A stretch of DNA of 64,000 bases, taken from contig KQ959705.1 of NCBI GenBank assembly GCA_001552935.1, positions 176,388 through 240,387 of the forward strand, in the 5' to 3' direction. A program made the position numbers and the translations under genes. The stretch's first letter is position 1. Each line of letters begins with the position of its first letter. This document shows, in pieces, positions 54,781 to 63,613 of the stretch. The notes under the pieces are model-generated. The model saw only the letters and a program-made list of their open reading frames with translations, did no database searches and was not told the DNA's origin. The DNA comes from Umbribacter vaginalis. Its GTDB lineage: Bacteria; Actinomycetota; Coriobacteriia; Coriobacteriales; Eggerthellaceae.

Positions 54781-55016
54781 GAACTCCCCTTAGCTCTGAT
54801 GCGCGGTACTAGTATTGTAAGGTACTCGTATGGTGGTGCGACCTTGGCGCAGGCGCGCGTCCAACTGGTGGTGCACCTTCACGTGCGGATCCTACGCGCC
54901 GTCATGTTAACGGCAGCACCTCCACCGTGGCAAGGCAGTTGGTTGCAGCGCTTTCAATGGCGGCTCCCAACTGCGGTACTTTCAGTTGCGGATTTCAACC
55001 GCGGTGTCTCCGTGCG

Positions 55017-57191
55017 CTATAAATGCAAAACGCGGTCGCGAATTTCTTCAGTACGCCCTTGGTTCCAGAACTGCGTTCCAATGTATCCGCAGGTACGGCG
55101 GGTTACATTCATCTTGTCTTGGTTGCGATTGCCGCATTGAGGGCACTCCCAGATAAGCTTTTTATCTTCCTCAATGATCTTAATTTCCCCATCGTAGCCG
55201 CATTCCTGACAATAGTCGCTTTTGGTGTTGAGCTCGGCATACATAATATGGTCATAGATAAATTGCAACACGCTAATAACGGCCTTTAAGTTGTCTTGCA
55301 TATTAGGTACTTCAACATAGCTAATAGCTCCACCAGGCGAGAGCGACTGGAATGCACTCTCAAAGGCAAGTTTCTCGTAGGCACTAATTTCTTCGCGAAC
55401 ATTCACGTGATACGAGTTAGTAATATAGCCATGATCCGTTACATTTTTTATAATACCAAAACGACGCTGCAGTGCTTTAGCGAACTTGTAGGTTGTCGAC
55501 TCAAGGGGCGTGCCGTAAATCGAAAAGTCGATATTGTGTGCTTTCTTCCAGCTTTCGCATTTATCGTTCATGTGCTGCATAATTTTAAGCGCAAAAGGCG
55601 TTGCTTCAGGGTCGGTATGGCTTTTACCGGTCAAGTAGTAAACGCATTCCTGCAGGCCAGCATAACCCAAGCTAATCGTTGAATAACCACCATAAAGTAG
55701 CTTATCGATTACTTCGCCTTTTTTCAGGCGTGCCAAAGCACCGTATTGCCATAAGATAGGTGCAACATCCGAGCGCGTGCCTTTTAAGCGGTTGTGACGC
55801 GCCATAAGTGCGCGGTGGCACAGTTCCAAGCGCTCATCGAAAATTTCCCAGAACTTATCGATGTCTCCGCCAGAAGAAAGCGCTACATCAGGCAAGTTAA
55901 TGGTAACAACGCCCTGATTAAAGCGTCCGTAGTATTGCGGCTTTCCTTCTTCATTCACATACGGCGTCAGGAAGCTTCTGCAGCCCATCGGCGTGTAGCA
56001 ATGACCTTCTCCGTTTTTGTCGATCTTGATTTTCTTCATGTACTTTTCAGAAACATAATCGGGCACCAGGCGCTTCGCGCTGCATTTTGCAGCCAGTTCA
56101 GTAAGGTAATAGTAAGGCTGGCCTTCCTCGATATTGTCGTCTTCAAGCACATAGATAAGCTTTGGAAACGCAGGTGAAATCCAAACGCCTTTCTCGTTTT
56201 TTACTCCTTGGAAGCGCTGGTTGAGCGTTTCTTCAATAATAAGTGCAAGGTCTTTTTTCTCCTGCTCATTTTTCGCTTCGTTGAGGTACATAAACACTGT
56301 TACAAAAGGCGCTTGGCCGTTGGTGGTCATGAGCGTAACTACCTGATATTGGATAGTTTGAACACCACGACGTATTTCTTCTCGAACACGTTTCTCAACA
56401 GCAGCCGTAAAGTTTTCATGCGAAGTTTCTACGCCCAGTTCACGCAGCTCATCGCGTAGTTCACCCGCTATACGTTCACGGCTAATTTGTACAAAGGGCG
56501 CTAAGTGCGTCAGTGAAATAGATTGTCCACCGTATTGACTTGATGCTACTTGCGCAATAATTTGCGTTGCGATGTTGCACGCTGTTGAAAAGCTGTGTGG
56601 CTTCTCGATAAGCGTATCCGAGATAACGGTGCCGTTTTGCAACATGTCTTCAAGATTTACGAGGTCACAGTTGTGCATGTGCTGCGCAAAATAGTCTGAA
56701 TCGTGGAAGTGGATGATTCCTTCCTTGTGCGCTTGCACAATATCAGGATCAAGCAAGGTGCGCATGGTAAGGTCTTTCGACACTTCGCCTGCCATATAGT
56801 CGCGCTGTACCGAGCTAATAGTTGGGTTCTTGTTGGAGTTTTCTTGCTTTACTTCTTCGTTGTTGCATTCAATAAGCGCAAGGATGGTGTCGTCAGTTGT
56901 ATTTTTGTGACGTTCTTCAGAACGTACATAGCGATAAATGATATATTTACGTGCCACTTCAAAGTGGTCAAGACGCATAATCTCATCTTCAACCATGTCT
57001 TGAATTTCTTCAACTTGTACCGTATGGCCTGCTTTTTCGCATAAATCGGCTACGTTTGCTGCGGCAAATCCTATTTCACGGTCGCTTAAACGCTGCTGTT
57101 CAGGTACTTCGTTATTTGCAGCCTGAATTGCGTTAACGATCTTTGTAAGGTCGAATTCCACTTCCGCGCCGTTGCGCTTAATGATTTTCAT
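55017..57191 (-). CDS. nrdD: Anaerobic (class III) ribonucleoside-triphosphate reductase
   Basis: A 724-residue glycyl-radical enzyme making dNTPs without oxygen. The N-terminal ATP-cone (KRNGAEVEFDLTKIVNAIQ) gives allosteric control. The C-terminal zinc site has CQEC and CPQC, and the glycyl-radical loop is RRTCGYIGTQFWNQGR. I chose the second ATG (57191), 7 bases after GGAG; ATG 57195-57197 is too close. Expression is probably controlled by NrdR: a strong NrdR box lies upstream at 57467-57482. Confidence 0.96.
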   Translation of the reverse strand: MKIIKRNGAEVEFDLTKIVNAIQAANNEVPEQQRLSDREIGFAAANVADLCEKAGHTVQVEEIQDMVEDEIMRLDHFEVARKYIIYRYVRSEERHKNTTDDTILALIECNNEEVKQENSNKNPTISSVQRDYMAGEVSKDLTMRTLLDPDIVQAHKEGIIHFHDSDYFAQHMHNCDLVNLEDMLQNGTVISDTLIEKPHSFSTACNIATQIIAQVASSQYGGQSISLTHLAPFVQISRERIAGELRDELRELGVETSHENFTAAVEKRVREEIRRGVQTIQYQVVTLMTTNGQAPFVTVFMYLNEAKNEQEKKDLALIIEETLNQRFQGVKNEKGVWISPAFPKLIYVLEDDNIEEGQPYYYLTELAAKCSAKRLVPDYVSEKYMKKIKIDKNGEGHCYTPMGCRSFLTPYVNEEGKPQYYGRFNQGVVTINLPDVALSSGGDIDKFWEIFDERLELCHRALMARHNRLKGTRSDVAPILWQYGALARLKKGEVIDKLLYGGYSTISLGYAGLQECVYYLTGKSHTDPEATPFALKIMQHMNDKCESWKKAHNIDFSIYGTPLESTTYKFAKALQRRFGIIKNVTDHGYITNSYHVNVREEISAYEKLAFESAFQSLSPGGAISYVEVPNMQDNLKAVISVLQFIYDHIMYAELNTKSDYCQECGYDGEIKIIEEDKKLIWECPQCGNRNQDKMNVTRRTCGYIGTQFWNQGRTEEIRDRVLHL

Positions 57192-57292
57192 GAGCATTCT
57201 CCGTTATCGTTGTACGGGTAAGTATTACGTTTTGCTCGGGAGATAGGCGTCGCGCGATTCGAAGGGCACACAAACCAAGCATAAATGACTGA

Positions 57293-57307
57293 TACAATAG
57301 TATTGTA
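57293..57307. promoter_or_regulatory. Palindrome 1 upstream of nrdD
   Basis: TACAATAGTATTGTA is a 7-1-7 dyad about 100 nt before nrdD. Each arm resembles half an NrdR box but the centre is odd, so it is not a full match. TACTAT or TACAAT within it may serve as the nrdD -10. Confidence 0.45.
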
Positions 57308-57335
57308 AACAATCAAGAACAGCGCAAAAGTTACT

Positions 57336-57358
57336 CACATGCATATAGTATGCATGTG
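57336..57358. promoter_or_regulatory. Palindrome 2 upstream of nrdD
   Basis: CACATGCATA and TATGCATGTG are perfect inverted arms around TAG (23 bp in all), between the other two dyads. It matches no operator I know. Confidence 0.5.
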
Positions 57359-57461
57359 TAGGCGTAGCTCTTTGAATGGGTTTGCAGTGCGTGCATCGCG
57401 TAAGACGTATGTACCTTGCAACATGTGTATCATACTCCAATTCAGCACAAAGATGAGTGAG

Positions 57462-57487
57462 AAATTCCACAATATATTGTGGAATTT
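57462..57487. promoter_or_regulatory. 26-bp perfect palindrome containing an NrdR box
   Basis: The core CCACAATATATTGTGG (57467-57482) agrees with the NrdR consensus acaCwAtATaTwGtgt at 14 of 16 positions, and the palindrome extends perfectly five more bases on each side. It is 275 bp upstream of nrdD and about 175 bp upstream of the divergent purine permease gene. Confidence 0.7.
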
Positions 57488-57618
57488 TCGTACATTTTAT
57501 CTATAAATTGCGATTTTGCAGGTAGATGCGTTGTGATTTTTTCTGAACTGCGATTATAGGTAACACGTATTTTTTACACTCGCTTCACGTTTTTACGATA
57601 ACGAAACATTTTATTCTC

Positions 57619-57624
57619 TATAAT
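57619..57624 (+). promoter_or_regulatory. -10 box of the purine permease gene
   Basis: A perfect TATAAT 39 nt before the ATG; the nearest -35-like TTTACG is 21 nt away. No purine riboswitch is seen in the short leader. Confidence 0.4.
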
Positions 57625-57662
57625 GGTTTCGTCTGTAAACATTGAGAGGAGCACGAAAACGC

Positions 57663-58985
57663 ATGGACACATTTTTTAAGATTTCTGCCCGTCAGAGTAC
57701 GCTGGGTACAGAAATTCTCGGTGGTCTTACCACCTTCCTTGCGATGGGCTACATTATTGCGGTGAACCCCATTATGATGCAAGTAGCTGGTATGCCATTT
57801 CAAGCAGCGCTTACCGCAACATGTTTTGGCGCGGCACTGATGACTATCATCATGGGTTTGGTAGCAAATCGTCCTGTAGCACTAGCATCTGGCATGGGTA
57901 TAAACGCCATTGTTGCGTACAGCTTGTGCGAATCGCATGCACTTGGTGTTGATTGGCGCGTTGCGATGGGAGTTGTGTTCCTTGAAGGTATCGTTATTCT
58001 TATTTTGGTACTGTGCGGCTTGCGAAAAGCCATTATGGACGCCATCCCCGTAAATATTCGCCGCGCTATCGGCGTTGGCATTGGTTTGTTTGTGGCGTTT
58101 ATCGGTCTTAAAGGCGGTGGCATCATCGCTTCAAGCCCTTCAACGTATTTGACGCTCGGACACTTAAGCTCGCCTGCGTGTATCGTGTCACTGGTGGCTA
58201 TTGTGCTGGCGCTGGTGCTTGAAACTATCCACATGAAGGGCTCGCTTTTGATTTCAGTTATAGGCGCTACGATTGTAGGTATTCCGCTTGGCGTTACGAA
58301 ATTGCCTGATCATTGGAACTTCGGGCTTGATTTTTCAAGCTTTGCGGCGCCGTTTCAAATTGACCCTGCGTCGGGAAGCATGGCACTTTTGGCAGTGCTT
58401 ACCACGCCTGCTCTGTTGATGTTTGTGTTCTCGCTGTTGATGAGCGACTTTTTCGATACGATGGGCACGATTGTTGCTATTGGTGATCGTGCGGGCTTTG
58501 TTGATAAGCAAGGCAATGTTGAAGATGTTCAGTCGATTTTGACGATTGACTCGGTTGCCGCCGCTGTTGGTGGTTTTATGGGCGCAAGCTCGATTACTTC
58601 GTTTGCCGAGTCGACGGCGGGTGCCGCTGCTGGTGCGCGCACTGGTTTGTCGAGTATTGTTATCGGCGTGCTATTTGCTATCTTTGCGTTTTTTGCGCCT
58701 ATCATCGGCATGGTAAGCGCTTCAGCTACCTGCGGCGCCTTGGTTATCGTGGGATTTTTGATGCTCAGTGGTATTCGTGAAATCGAGTGGGACCATCTTG
58801 AAACCGCATTTCCAGCGTTTATTACCATTATTGGAATTCCGCTTACGTACTCCATTACGAACGGCATCGGTTTTGGTTTTATTTCGTATTTGGTAGTAAT
58901 GGCTGTTTTGGGTCGTATCCGTGAAATTAAACCGCTGATGTGGATTGCCGCTTTAGCATTTTTGCTTATGTTTGTTGTTAGCTAA
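57663..58985 (+). CDS. NCS2/AzgA-type purine permease
   Basis: A 440-residue proton symporter with about 12-14 helices, of the AzgA-like branch (PbuG/PbuO/AdeP), which import hypoxanthine, guanine or adenine. Motifs: LGTEILGGLTTFLAMGYIIAVNP, ANRPVALASGMGINAIVAYS, GIGLFVAFIGLKGGGII, SDFFDTMGTIVAIGDRAGFVD and GASSITSFAESTAGAAAGARTGL. Start ATG 57663 follows AGGAG at slightly long spacing. The exact base cannot be decided from sequence. Confidence 0.92.
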   Translation: MDTFFKISARQSTLGTEILGGLTTFLAMGYIIAVNPIMMQVAGMPFQAALTATCFGAALMTIIMGLVANRPVALASGMGINAIVAYSLCESHALGVDWRVAMGVVFLEGIVILILVLCGLRKAIMDAIPVNIRRAIGVGIGLFVAFIGLKGGGIIASSPSTYLTLGHLSSPACIVSLVAIVLALVLETIHMKGSLLISVIGATIVGIPLGVTKLPDHWNFGLDFSSFAAPFQIDPASGSMALLAVLTTPALLMFVFSLLMSDFFDTMGTIVAIGDRAGFVDKQGNVEDVQSILTIDSVAAAVGGFMGASSITSFAESTAGAAAGARTGLSSIVIGVLFAIFAFFAPIIGMVSASATCGALVIVGFLMLSGIREIEWDHLETAFPAFITIIGIPLTYSITNGIGFGFISYLVVMAVLGRIREIKPLMWIAALAFLLMFVVS

Positions 58986-59042
58986 TACAAACGAAAAACG
59001 TATGGGCGTGTCACTGTTCTGAAATATTTATAAGAGGTATAA

Positions 59043-59078
59043 AAAACCCACCTCGTGCGGATGCATGAGGTGGGTTTT
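59043..59078. terminator. Bidirectional terminator between permease and flavodoxin genes
   Basis: AAAACCCACCTC and GAGGTGGGTTTT form a perfect 12-bp stem with A and T tracts on either side, so it can end transcripts from both the plus-strand permease and the minus-strand flavodoxin gene. Confidence 0.9.
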
Positions 59079-59258
59079 GTGGTTTACCAGTGGGTTGGGC
59101 TTTGCAACATATATTGGCAGGTGGTGTAACTGGCAGATGCCGCAGTGCGTTTGCGTTTGTGTTCCAGATATCGTGCTTGTGTTACAGGTACTGCGCTAGC
59201 GCGTTACACCATGTTGTTAGCGTTCTACAGCGCACTCGTTATCGTACGTTGTAATGTC

Positions 59259-59678
59259 TTACGCAAGAAGTGAGCCAAGGCGCATACACTCTGCTGATGC
59301 TTCCTCATCGGGATAGTCTTTTGCGATCAGTGAATCAACAACATTCACTCCAGCATTTTCAGCGCGCTGTTCCCACAACTCCATCCATTCGCCATCATTC
59401 CAGTCGTATGACCCAAACAGAGCAACTTTTTTATCGCCAAGCAGTGGTTCGACTTCATCATACATAGGAGCAAATTCGCTATCCTCAAGATCTTCGTCAC
59501 CCATAGCAGGGCAACCAAACGCGATTGCGTCAAATTCTTTCAAGCGCGATGCATCAAAATCACTCGCTTGAATGATAGTAGGCTCGCCACCTTTGGCAGA
59601 AACGCCCTGCGCCACTAAATCGGCCATGGCTTCGGTATTTCCTGTGCCGCTCCAATATACAATAGCAACTTTACTCAT
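59259..59678 (-). CDS. Flavodoxin
   Basis: A 139-residue FMN electron carrier of the short-chain class. The phosphate-binding loop WSGTGNTEAMA is at 9-19, AFGCPAMGDEDLEDSEFAPMYDEVEP lies near the isoalloxazine, and ALFGSYDWNDGEWMELWEQRA is a Clostridium/Megasphaera-type signature. I chose ATG 59678, 7 bases after AGGAG; an ATG six codons upstream lacks a site. In anaerobes it replaces ferredoxin under low iron. Confidence 0.93.
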   Translation of the reverse strand: MSKVAIVYWSGTGNTEAMADLVAQGVSAKGGEPTIIQASDFDASRLKEFDAIAFGCPAMGDEDLEDSEFAPMYDEVEPLLGDKKVALFGSYDWNDGEWMELWEQRAENAGVNVVDSLIAKDYPDEEASAECMRLGSLLA

Positions 59679-60161
59679 AACATACTCCTTACTCATGTCG
59701 CGCCACGTGAGCTGTGGTGCATAAATTGTATAAGCAAGGCTTTTCCATTGGCGCTTGTATGCTCAGTGAGCAGCATACGCGCTGGTTGTGCGCTCGAAAC
59801 ACCACAAGGACAAGCCATAAACTGCGATGCATGGTGCCTAACGTTTATCTGTTGCACGTATAGTGAGCGGCAGTAATAATCAATTTGCCTGCTCATTTAT
59901 CTGCGCACCAGCATTTTGCACGCACCGCATTGCACGAAGCGAATACTGTTCGCTTACTTTGTACAATAAATCGGTGCTAACTTAATGAAAATTATCCGCT
60001 GTGTCAATACATAACAAAAATTCCACGAATCTCTGTTCAAAATTTGTCCTTAGTGGTAAGGTCGTGCAAAATAGCAAAAGTATCACACTTTCAAATTCTC
60101 GCTTCATTTCATATAAAAATACAATAAGCTACTCAGTAAGGTAAAATGAGAGGAGATTGGT
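59679..60161. other. Divergent flavodoxin-trxB intergenic region
   Basis: 483 bases, the right third strongly AT-rich. I find no gene. GCTCAGTGAGC (59761-59771) is a small palindrome. TATAAA and TACAAT words near 60113-60124 could serve trxB, without a convincing -35. Confidence 0.3.
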
Positions 60162-61127
60162 ATGGCAGAAGAACTAACTCAAAACGAGGATACAAAGGTT
60201 TTTAATCCTGAAACAGATATTATAGATGTTGCTGTTATTGGTGCTGGCCCTGCAGGGTTAACAGCAGGGCTGTATGCTACGCGTGCAGGACGAAATGTTG
60301 TGGTGTTTGAAGAAATTGCACCAGGTGGACAGCTTGCTAAAACAGAAATCATCGAGAATTACCCTGGCTTTCCTGAGGGATGTGGTGGATTTGAGCTTGC
60401 ATGGAATATGAAACAGCAAGCGGAACATTTTGGTGCTATCGTTAAAACCGATGGCATAACTGCCGTTAATTTCGAAGGTGACATCAAGCGTTTAATAGGT
60501 GCTTCGGGCGTCGAGTATAAAGCACATAACGTTATTATTGCCTCAGGTGCACGTCCGCGTAATTTAGGCATTGCGCGCGAGGAAGAGCTGCGCGGTAAGG
60601 GCGTTTCGTATTGTGCTACGTGCGATGGTAATTTCTTCCGCAATAAAACGGTGGTTGTTGTAGGCGGAGGCGATACGGCTGCAGCTGATGCTATTTATCT
60701 GTCGCGCATTTGCGAGAAGGTGTATTTGGTGCACCGTCGCGATCAGTTACGGGCTACGCAGGTGTATCACCAGCGTCTTGCCGATTTATCGAACGTTGAG
60801 TTTGTGTGGAATAGCGTTTCAAAGGAGTTCCTCGTAGGCGAAAACGGCTTAGTGTCGGGTCTTGTTGTTGAAAACAAACTTACGGGCGAGCAGCGTACTC
60901 TTGAGGCGTCAGGCGTTTTTGTGGCTGTTGGCATGCTTCCTAATACGGAATTTTTGAAGGGCGCGGTTGCATGTGATGAGCGCGGCTACATTATTGCTGA
61001 TGAGCATGGCACAACGAATGTGGAAGGTGTATTTGCAGCAGGCGACGTTCGCACGAAAACGCTGCGTCAGGTATCGACGGCTATTGCCGATGGAGCGCAA
61101 ACCGCAGAATTGGCAGCTGAGCGTTAA
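60162..61127 (+). CDS. trxB: Thioredoxin reductase
   Basis: A 321-residue FAD/NADPH enzyme that reduces thioredoxin. FAD motif VIGAGPAGLTAGLYATRAG, ENYPGFPEG, redox CATC (YCATCDGNFF), NADPH motif VVVVGGGDTAAADA and the C-terminal FAAGDVRTKTLRQVSTAIADGA are intact. An 18-residue N-terminal lead precedes the fold. Ribosome-binding site GAGAGGAGA. prfA follows in the same direction. Confidence 0.96.
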   Translation: MAEELTQNEDTKVFNPETDIIDVAVIGAGPAGLTAGLYATRAGRNVVVFEEIAPGGQLAKTEIIENYPGFPEGCGGFELAWNMKQQAEHFGAIVKTDGITAVNFEGDIKRLIGASGVEYKAHNVIIASGARPRNLGIAREEELRGKGVSYCATCDGNFFRNKTVVVVGGGDTAAADAIYLSRICEKVYLVHRRDQLRATQVYHQRLADLSNVEFVWNSVSKEFLVGENGLVSGLVVENKLTGEQRTLEASGVFVAVGMLPNTEFLKGAVACDERGYIIADEHGTTNVEGVFAAGDVRTKTLRQVSTAIADGAQTAELAAER

Positions 61128-61170
61128 GACGCAGGCGTAGAGTGTTACAGGTTAAGTGAGGTAAAAGCAT

Positions 61171-62253
61171 ATGCAAGAAGTAAGCATGCGCGCGAAATTA
61201 GAAAAAATTGTTGCTGCGTATGAAGAGTTGCAGCAAAAAATGGGTGATCCGGCTGTTCTTGCCGATCAAAAGGAATATAACCGCCTTGCGAAAGAATACG
61301 CAAATCAAGGGCCGCTTGTGGAGCAGGCGCGCTCGTATATTCAGGCAGAAGACGACTTAAAAGCTGCAAAAGAGATGCTTGCTGATCCTGATATGAAAGA
61401 GTTTGCGCAAGAGGAAATTGCGCGCATCGAGCAGCGTTTGCCTCGTATTGAAGAAGACATCAAATTCATGCTTATTCCGGTTGATCCGGCCGATGAAAAG
61501 GACATTATCGTTGAAATTCGCGCGGGCGCGGGTGGCGATGAGGCGGGCATTTTTGCAGGTGACCTTTTTAAGATGTACGAGCGTTTTGCCCAGGAAAAAC
61601 ACTGGAAAATTGAGCTTTTGGACGTGTCGCCTTGCGATGCGGGCGGTTACAAAGAAATTCAGTTCAAGGTAAAAGGTGACCACGTGTATTCGGTTATGAA
61701 GTTTGAATCGGGTGTGCATCGTGTGCAGCGCGTTCCTAAAACAGAAAGTCAGGGGCGCATTCATACATCAACGGCAACGGTTGCGGTGCTTCCTGAGGCC
61801 GATGAAGTGGAAGTTGAAATTAATCCGAGCGACCTACGAATTGATGTGTATCGCGCTGGAGGTCCTGGTGGACAGTGCGTTAACACTACCGACTCGGCAG
61901 TGCGCATTACACATATTCCTAGTGGTTTAGTAGTACAATCGCAAGATCAAAAATCGCAGCTCCAAAACAAAATTGCAGCGATGGCGGTTTTGCGTGCGCG
62001 CTTATACGATAAAATGCTGGCTGAACAGCAGGCCGCTGAAGGTCAGGAGCGTCGCAATCAAATTGGCACGGGTGATCGTTCGGAAAAAATTCGTACGTAC
62101 AATGCCCCGCAAGATCGCGTGACGGATCATCGTATCGGCTACAACGGAACGTATAACGGCGTGTTGTTGAGTGCGGGCGGCGCGGGCTTAGGCGAGCTGA
62201 TTGTTGCGTTGCAGGCGGCCGATCGCGCAAAGAAACTGGAATCGTGCGTGTAG
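61171..62253 (+). CDS. prfA: Peptide chain release factor 1
   Basis: A 360-residue RF1 for UAA/UAG stops. GGQ is in [26 protein letters not shown], preceded by [19 protein letters not shown] and [22 protein letters not shown]. The helical N-terminal domain is complete. Start ATG 61171 is 9 bases after GAGG; ATG 61186 is an alternative. prmC, which methylates this GGQ, is the next gene. Confidence 0.97.
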   Translation: MQEVSMRAKLEKIVAAYEELQQKMGDPAVLADQKEYNRLAKEYANQGPLVEQARSYIQAEDDLKAAKEMLADPDMKEFAQEEIARIEQRLPRIEEDIKFMLIPVDPADEKDIIVEIRAGAGGDEAGIFAGDLFKMYERFAQEKHWKIELLDVSPCDAGGYKEIQFKVKGDHVYSVMKFESGVHRVQRVPKTESQGRIHTSTATVAVLPEADEVEVEINPSDLRIDVYRAGGPGGQCVNTTDSAVRITHIPSGLVVQSQDQKSQLQNKIAAMAVLRARLYDKMLAEQQAAEGQERRNQIGTGDRSEKIRTYNAPQDRVTDHRIGYNGTYNGVLLSAGGAGLGELIVALQAADRAKKLESCV

Positions 62254-62262
62254 TGTGCGCGT

Positions 62263-62312
62263 GTGTGGAGTGAGTGGAATGAGTGTGTGTGGAGTGAGTG
62301 TGTGGAGTGAGT
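62263..62312 (+). repeat. GTGTGGAGTGAGT repeats at the prfA-prmC junction
   Basis: Three copies of GTGTGGAGTGAGT lie at 62263-62275, 62287-62299 and 62300-62312. Each contains a Shine-Dalgarno-like GGAG and GTG codons, so the repeats form both the ribosome-binding site and the possible start codons of prmC. Confidence 0.8.
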
Positions 62313-63479
62313 AACACCGTTGCGCAAGCGCTTTCGCAGGTAGAACACGAAATTGCGCGCGCGTGTCCACATGCTCAGGCGAAAAGCGAAGCCCGCTTGT
62401 TGCTTGCTTGGGCGTGCAACATTGACAGCACGCGTGTGCCGTGCGAAATGGAGCGGGTGGTGTCGCCCGATGAGGACGCGCGCTTACAGCAGGTGCGGGC
62501 GTTGCGCGTGCAGGGTGTTCCCGTGCAATACTGTACAGGGAAGGCGAATTTTCGCTACTTGACGCTTGATATTACGCCACAGGTGCTTATTCCGCGTCCT
62601 GAAACCGAGCTGTTGGTAGACGAAGTACTTGATGCGTGCAAATCGTTTGATGCGCACGTTGAAGGTGCTGCGGTGCAGCAGACGCCGCTCGTAATGGCGC
62701 ATGATGTTCTTGATGAGGGATGCGACCAACACGTAGCGCAGCATGACGCGCAGTACGCCCAGTATGCTTCTGGTGCTACTGTTTCGCCAAATGGTGCGCT
62801 CGGTTCGCACAGCAGCACGTGCCCCCAAGCCCTTTCGGGTACATCTTCTTGCCATGAAGCTTCTTGCAATGAAACCCCGTCCCATGAAGCCTCTGCCCAT
62901 GAAACCCCGCGCTATACCATCGTAGATATGTGCACCGGCTCAGGCTGCATTGGGTTGTCACTCGCGTATGAAAATCCGCACGTGCGCGTGCTGGCATGCG
63001 ACATTTCTGCTGACGCGCTGCGCTGTGCGGCTCATAATGCGCAAACGCTGCATCTGGATGATCGTTTTTTGTGCTTTCAGGGTAACCTTGGAGAAGCACT
63101 TCGTGATGTTTTAAGTAAAACGCCTGATAATTCGCTTAAATTGCAGCCTGGCATGATTGATTGCGTGGTATCGAACCCGCCGTACATTCCTCATGCGGAA
63201 ATGGCAACGCTGCCCTCTGACGTGCGCAATTTCGAACCCGTGCTGGCACTTGACGGCGGTGCTGATGGCCTTTCTGTGTTTTATCGTTTAGCGCCGTGGA
63301 GCTTGCAGGTGTTGAAACCAGGCGGTATGTTTGCGTGCGAACTACATGAAACCTGTTTAGAGCAAGCGCAGAACTTTGCGCGCTCGGCTGGTTTTGAGCG
63401 CGTGTCAATACGTCACGATTTAGCAGGTAAGCCGCGCATTTTGAAGGCCTACAAGCCCATTGCCAGTCCATCTGTGTAA
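62298..63479 (+). CDS. prmC: Release-factor glutamine methyltransferase with insertion
   Basis: Methylates the GGQ glutamine of RF1/RF2. The N-terminal helical domain, VQYCTGKANFRYLTLDITPQVLIPRPETELLVDE, SAM motif VDMCTGSGCIGLSLAYE and catalytic SNPPYIP are present. At 393 residues it is about 110 too long. The excess is at about 115-205, between the N-terminal domain and the SAM motif, and ends in Cys/His/Glu-rich repeats encoded by a 30-bp tandem duplication (62851-62910). GTG 62298 and GTG 62307 are both possible starts because of the repeats upstream. Confidence 0.92.
   Translation: MCGVSNTVAQALSQVEHEIARACPHAQAKSEARLLLAWACNIDSTRVPCEMERVVSPDEDARLQQVRALRVQGVPVQYCTGKANFRYLTLDITPQVLIPRPETELLVDEVLDACKSFDAHVEGAAVQQTPLVMAHDVLDEGCDQHVAQHDAQYAQYASGATVSPNGALGSHSSTCPQALSGTSSCHEASCNETPSHEASAHETPRYTIVDMCTGSGCIGLSLAYENPHVRVLACDISADALRCAAHNAQTLHLDDRFLCFQGNLGEALRDVLSKTPDNSLKLQPGMIDCVVSNPPYIPHAEMATLPSDVRNFEPVLALDGGADGLSVFYRLAPWSLQVLKPGGMFACELHETCLEQAQNFARSAGFERVSIRHDLAGKPRILKAYKPIASPSV
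62851..62910 (+). repeat. Tandem 30-bp repeat inside prmC
   Basis: Two adjacent 30-bp units (62851-62880 and 62881-62910), each with CATGAAGC early and ATGAAACCCCG late, encode CHEASCNETP and SHEASAHETP in frame. Half-unit 15-bp similarity is also visible. Confidence 0.88.
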
Positions 63480-63529
63480 CGCGTCTTTACGCAGATAAAT
63501 AGCATAAAGTTTTGTGTTTGACGGACTGT

Positions 63530-63568
63530 ATTGAATAAAGCCCCTTACCATTGGGATGAGCAAGGGGC
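63530..63568 (-). terminator. Terminator of the PASTA/Ltp gene
   Basis: On the minus strand GCCCCTT and AAGGGGC (63540-63568) form a 7-bp stem followed by TTTATTCAAT, 45 nt after the gene's stop codon. Confidence 0.7.
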
Positions 63569-63613
63569 AGAAGAATAACGTAACATTATACGTACACCAA
63601 AGAGTATGCGCGT

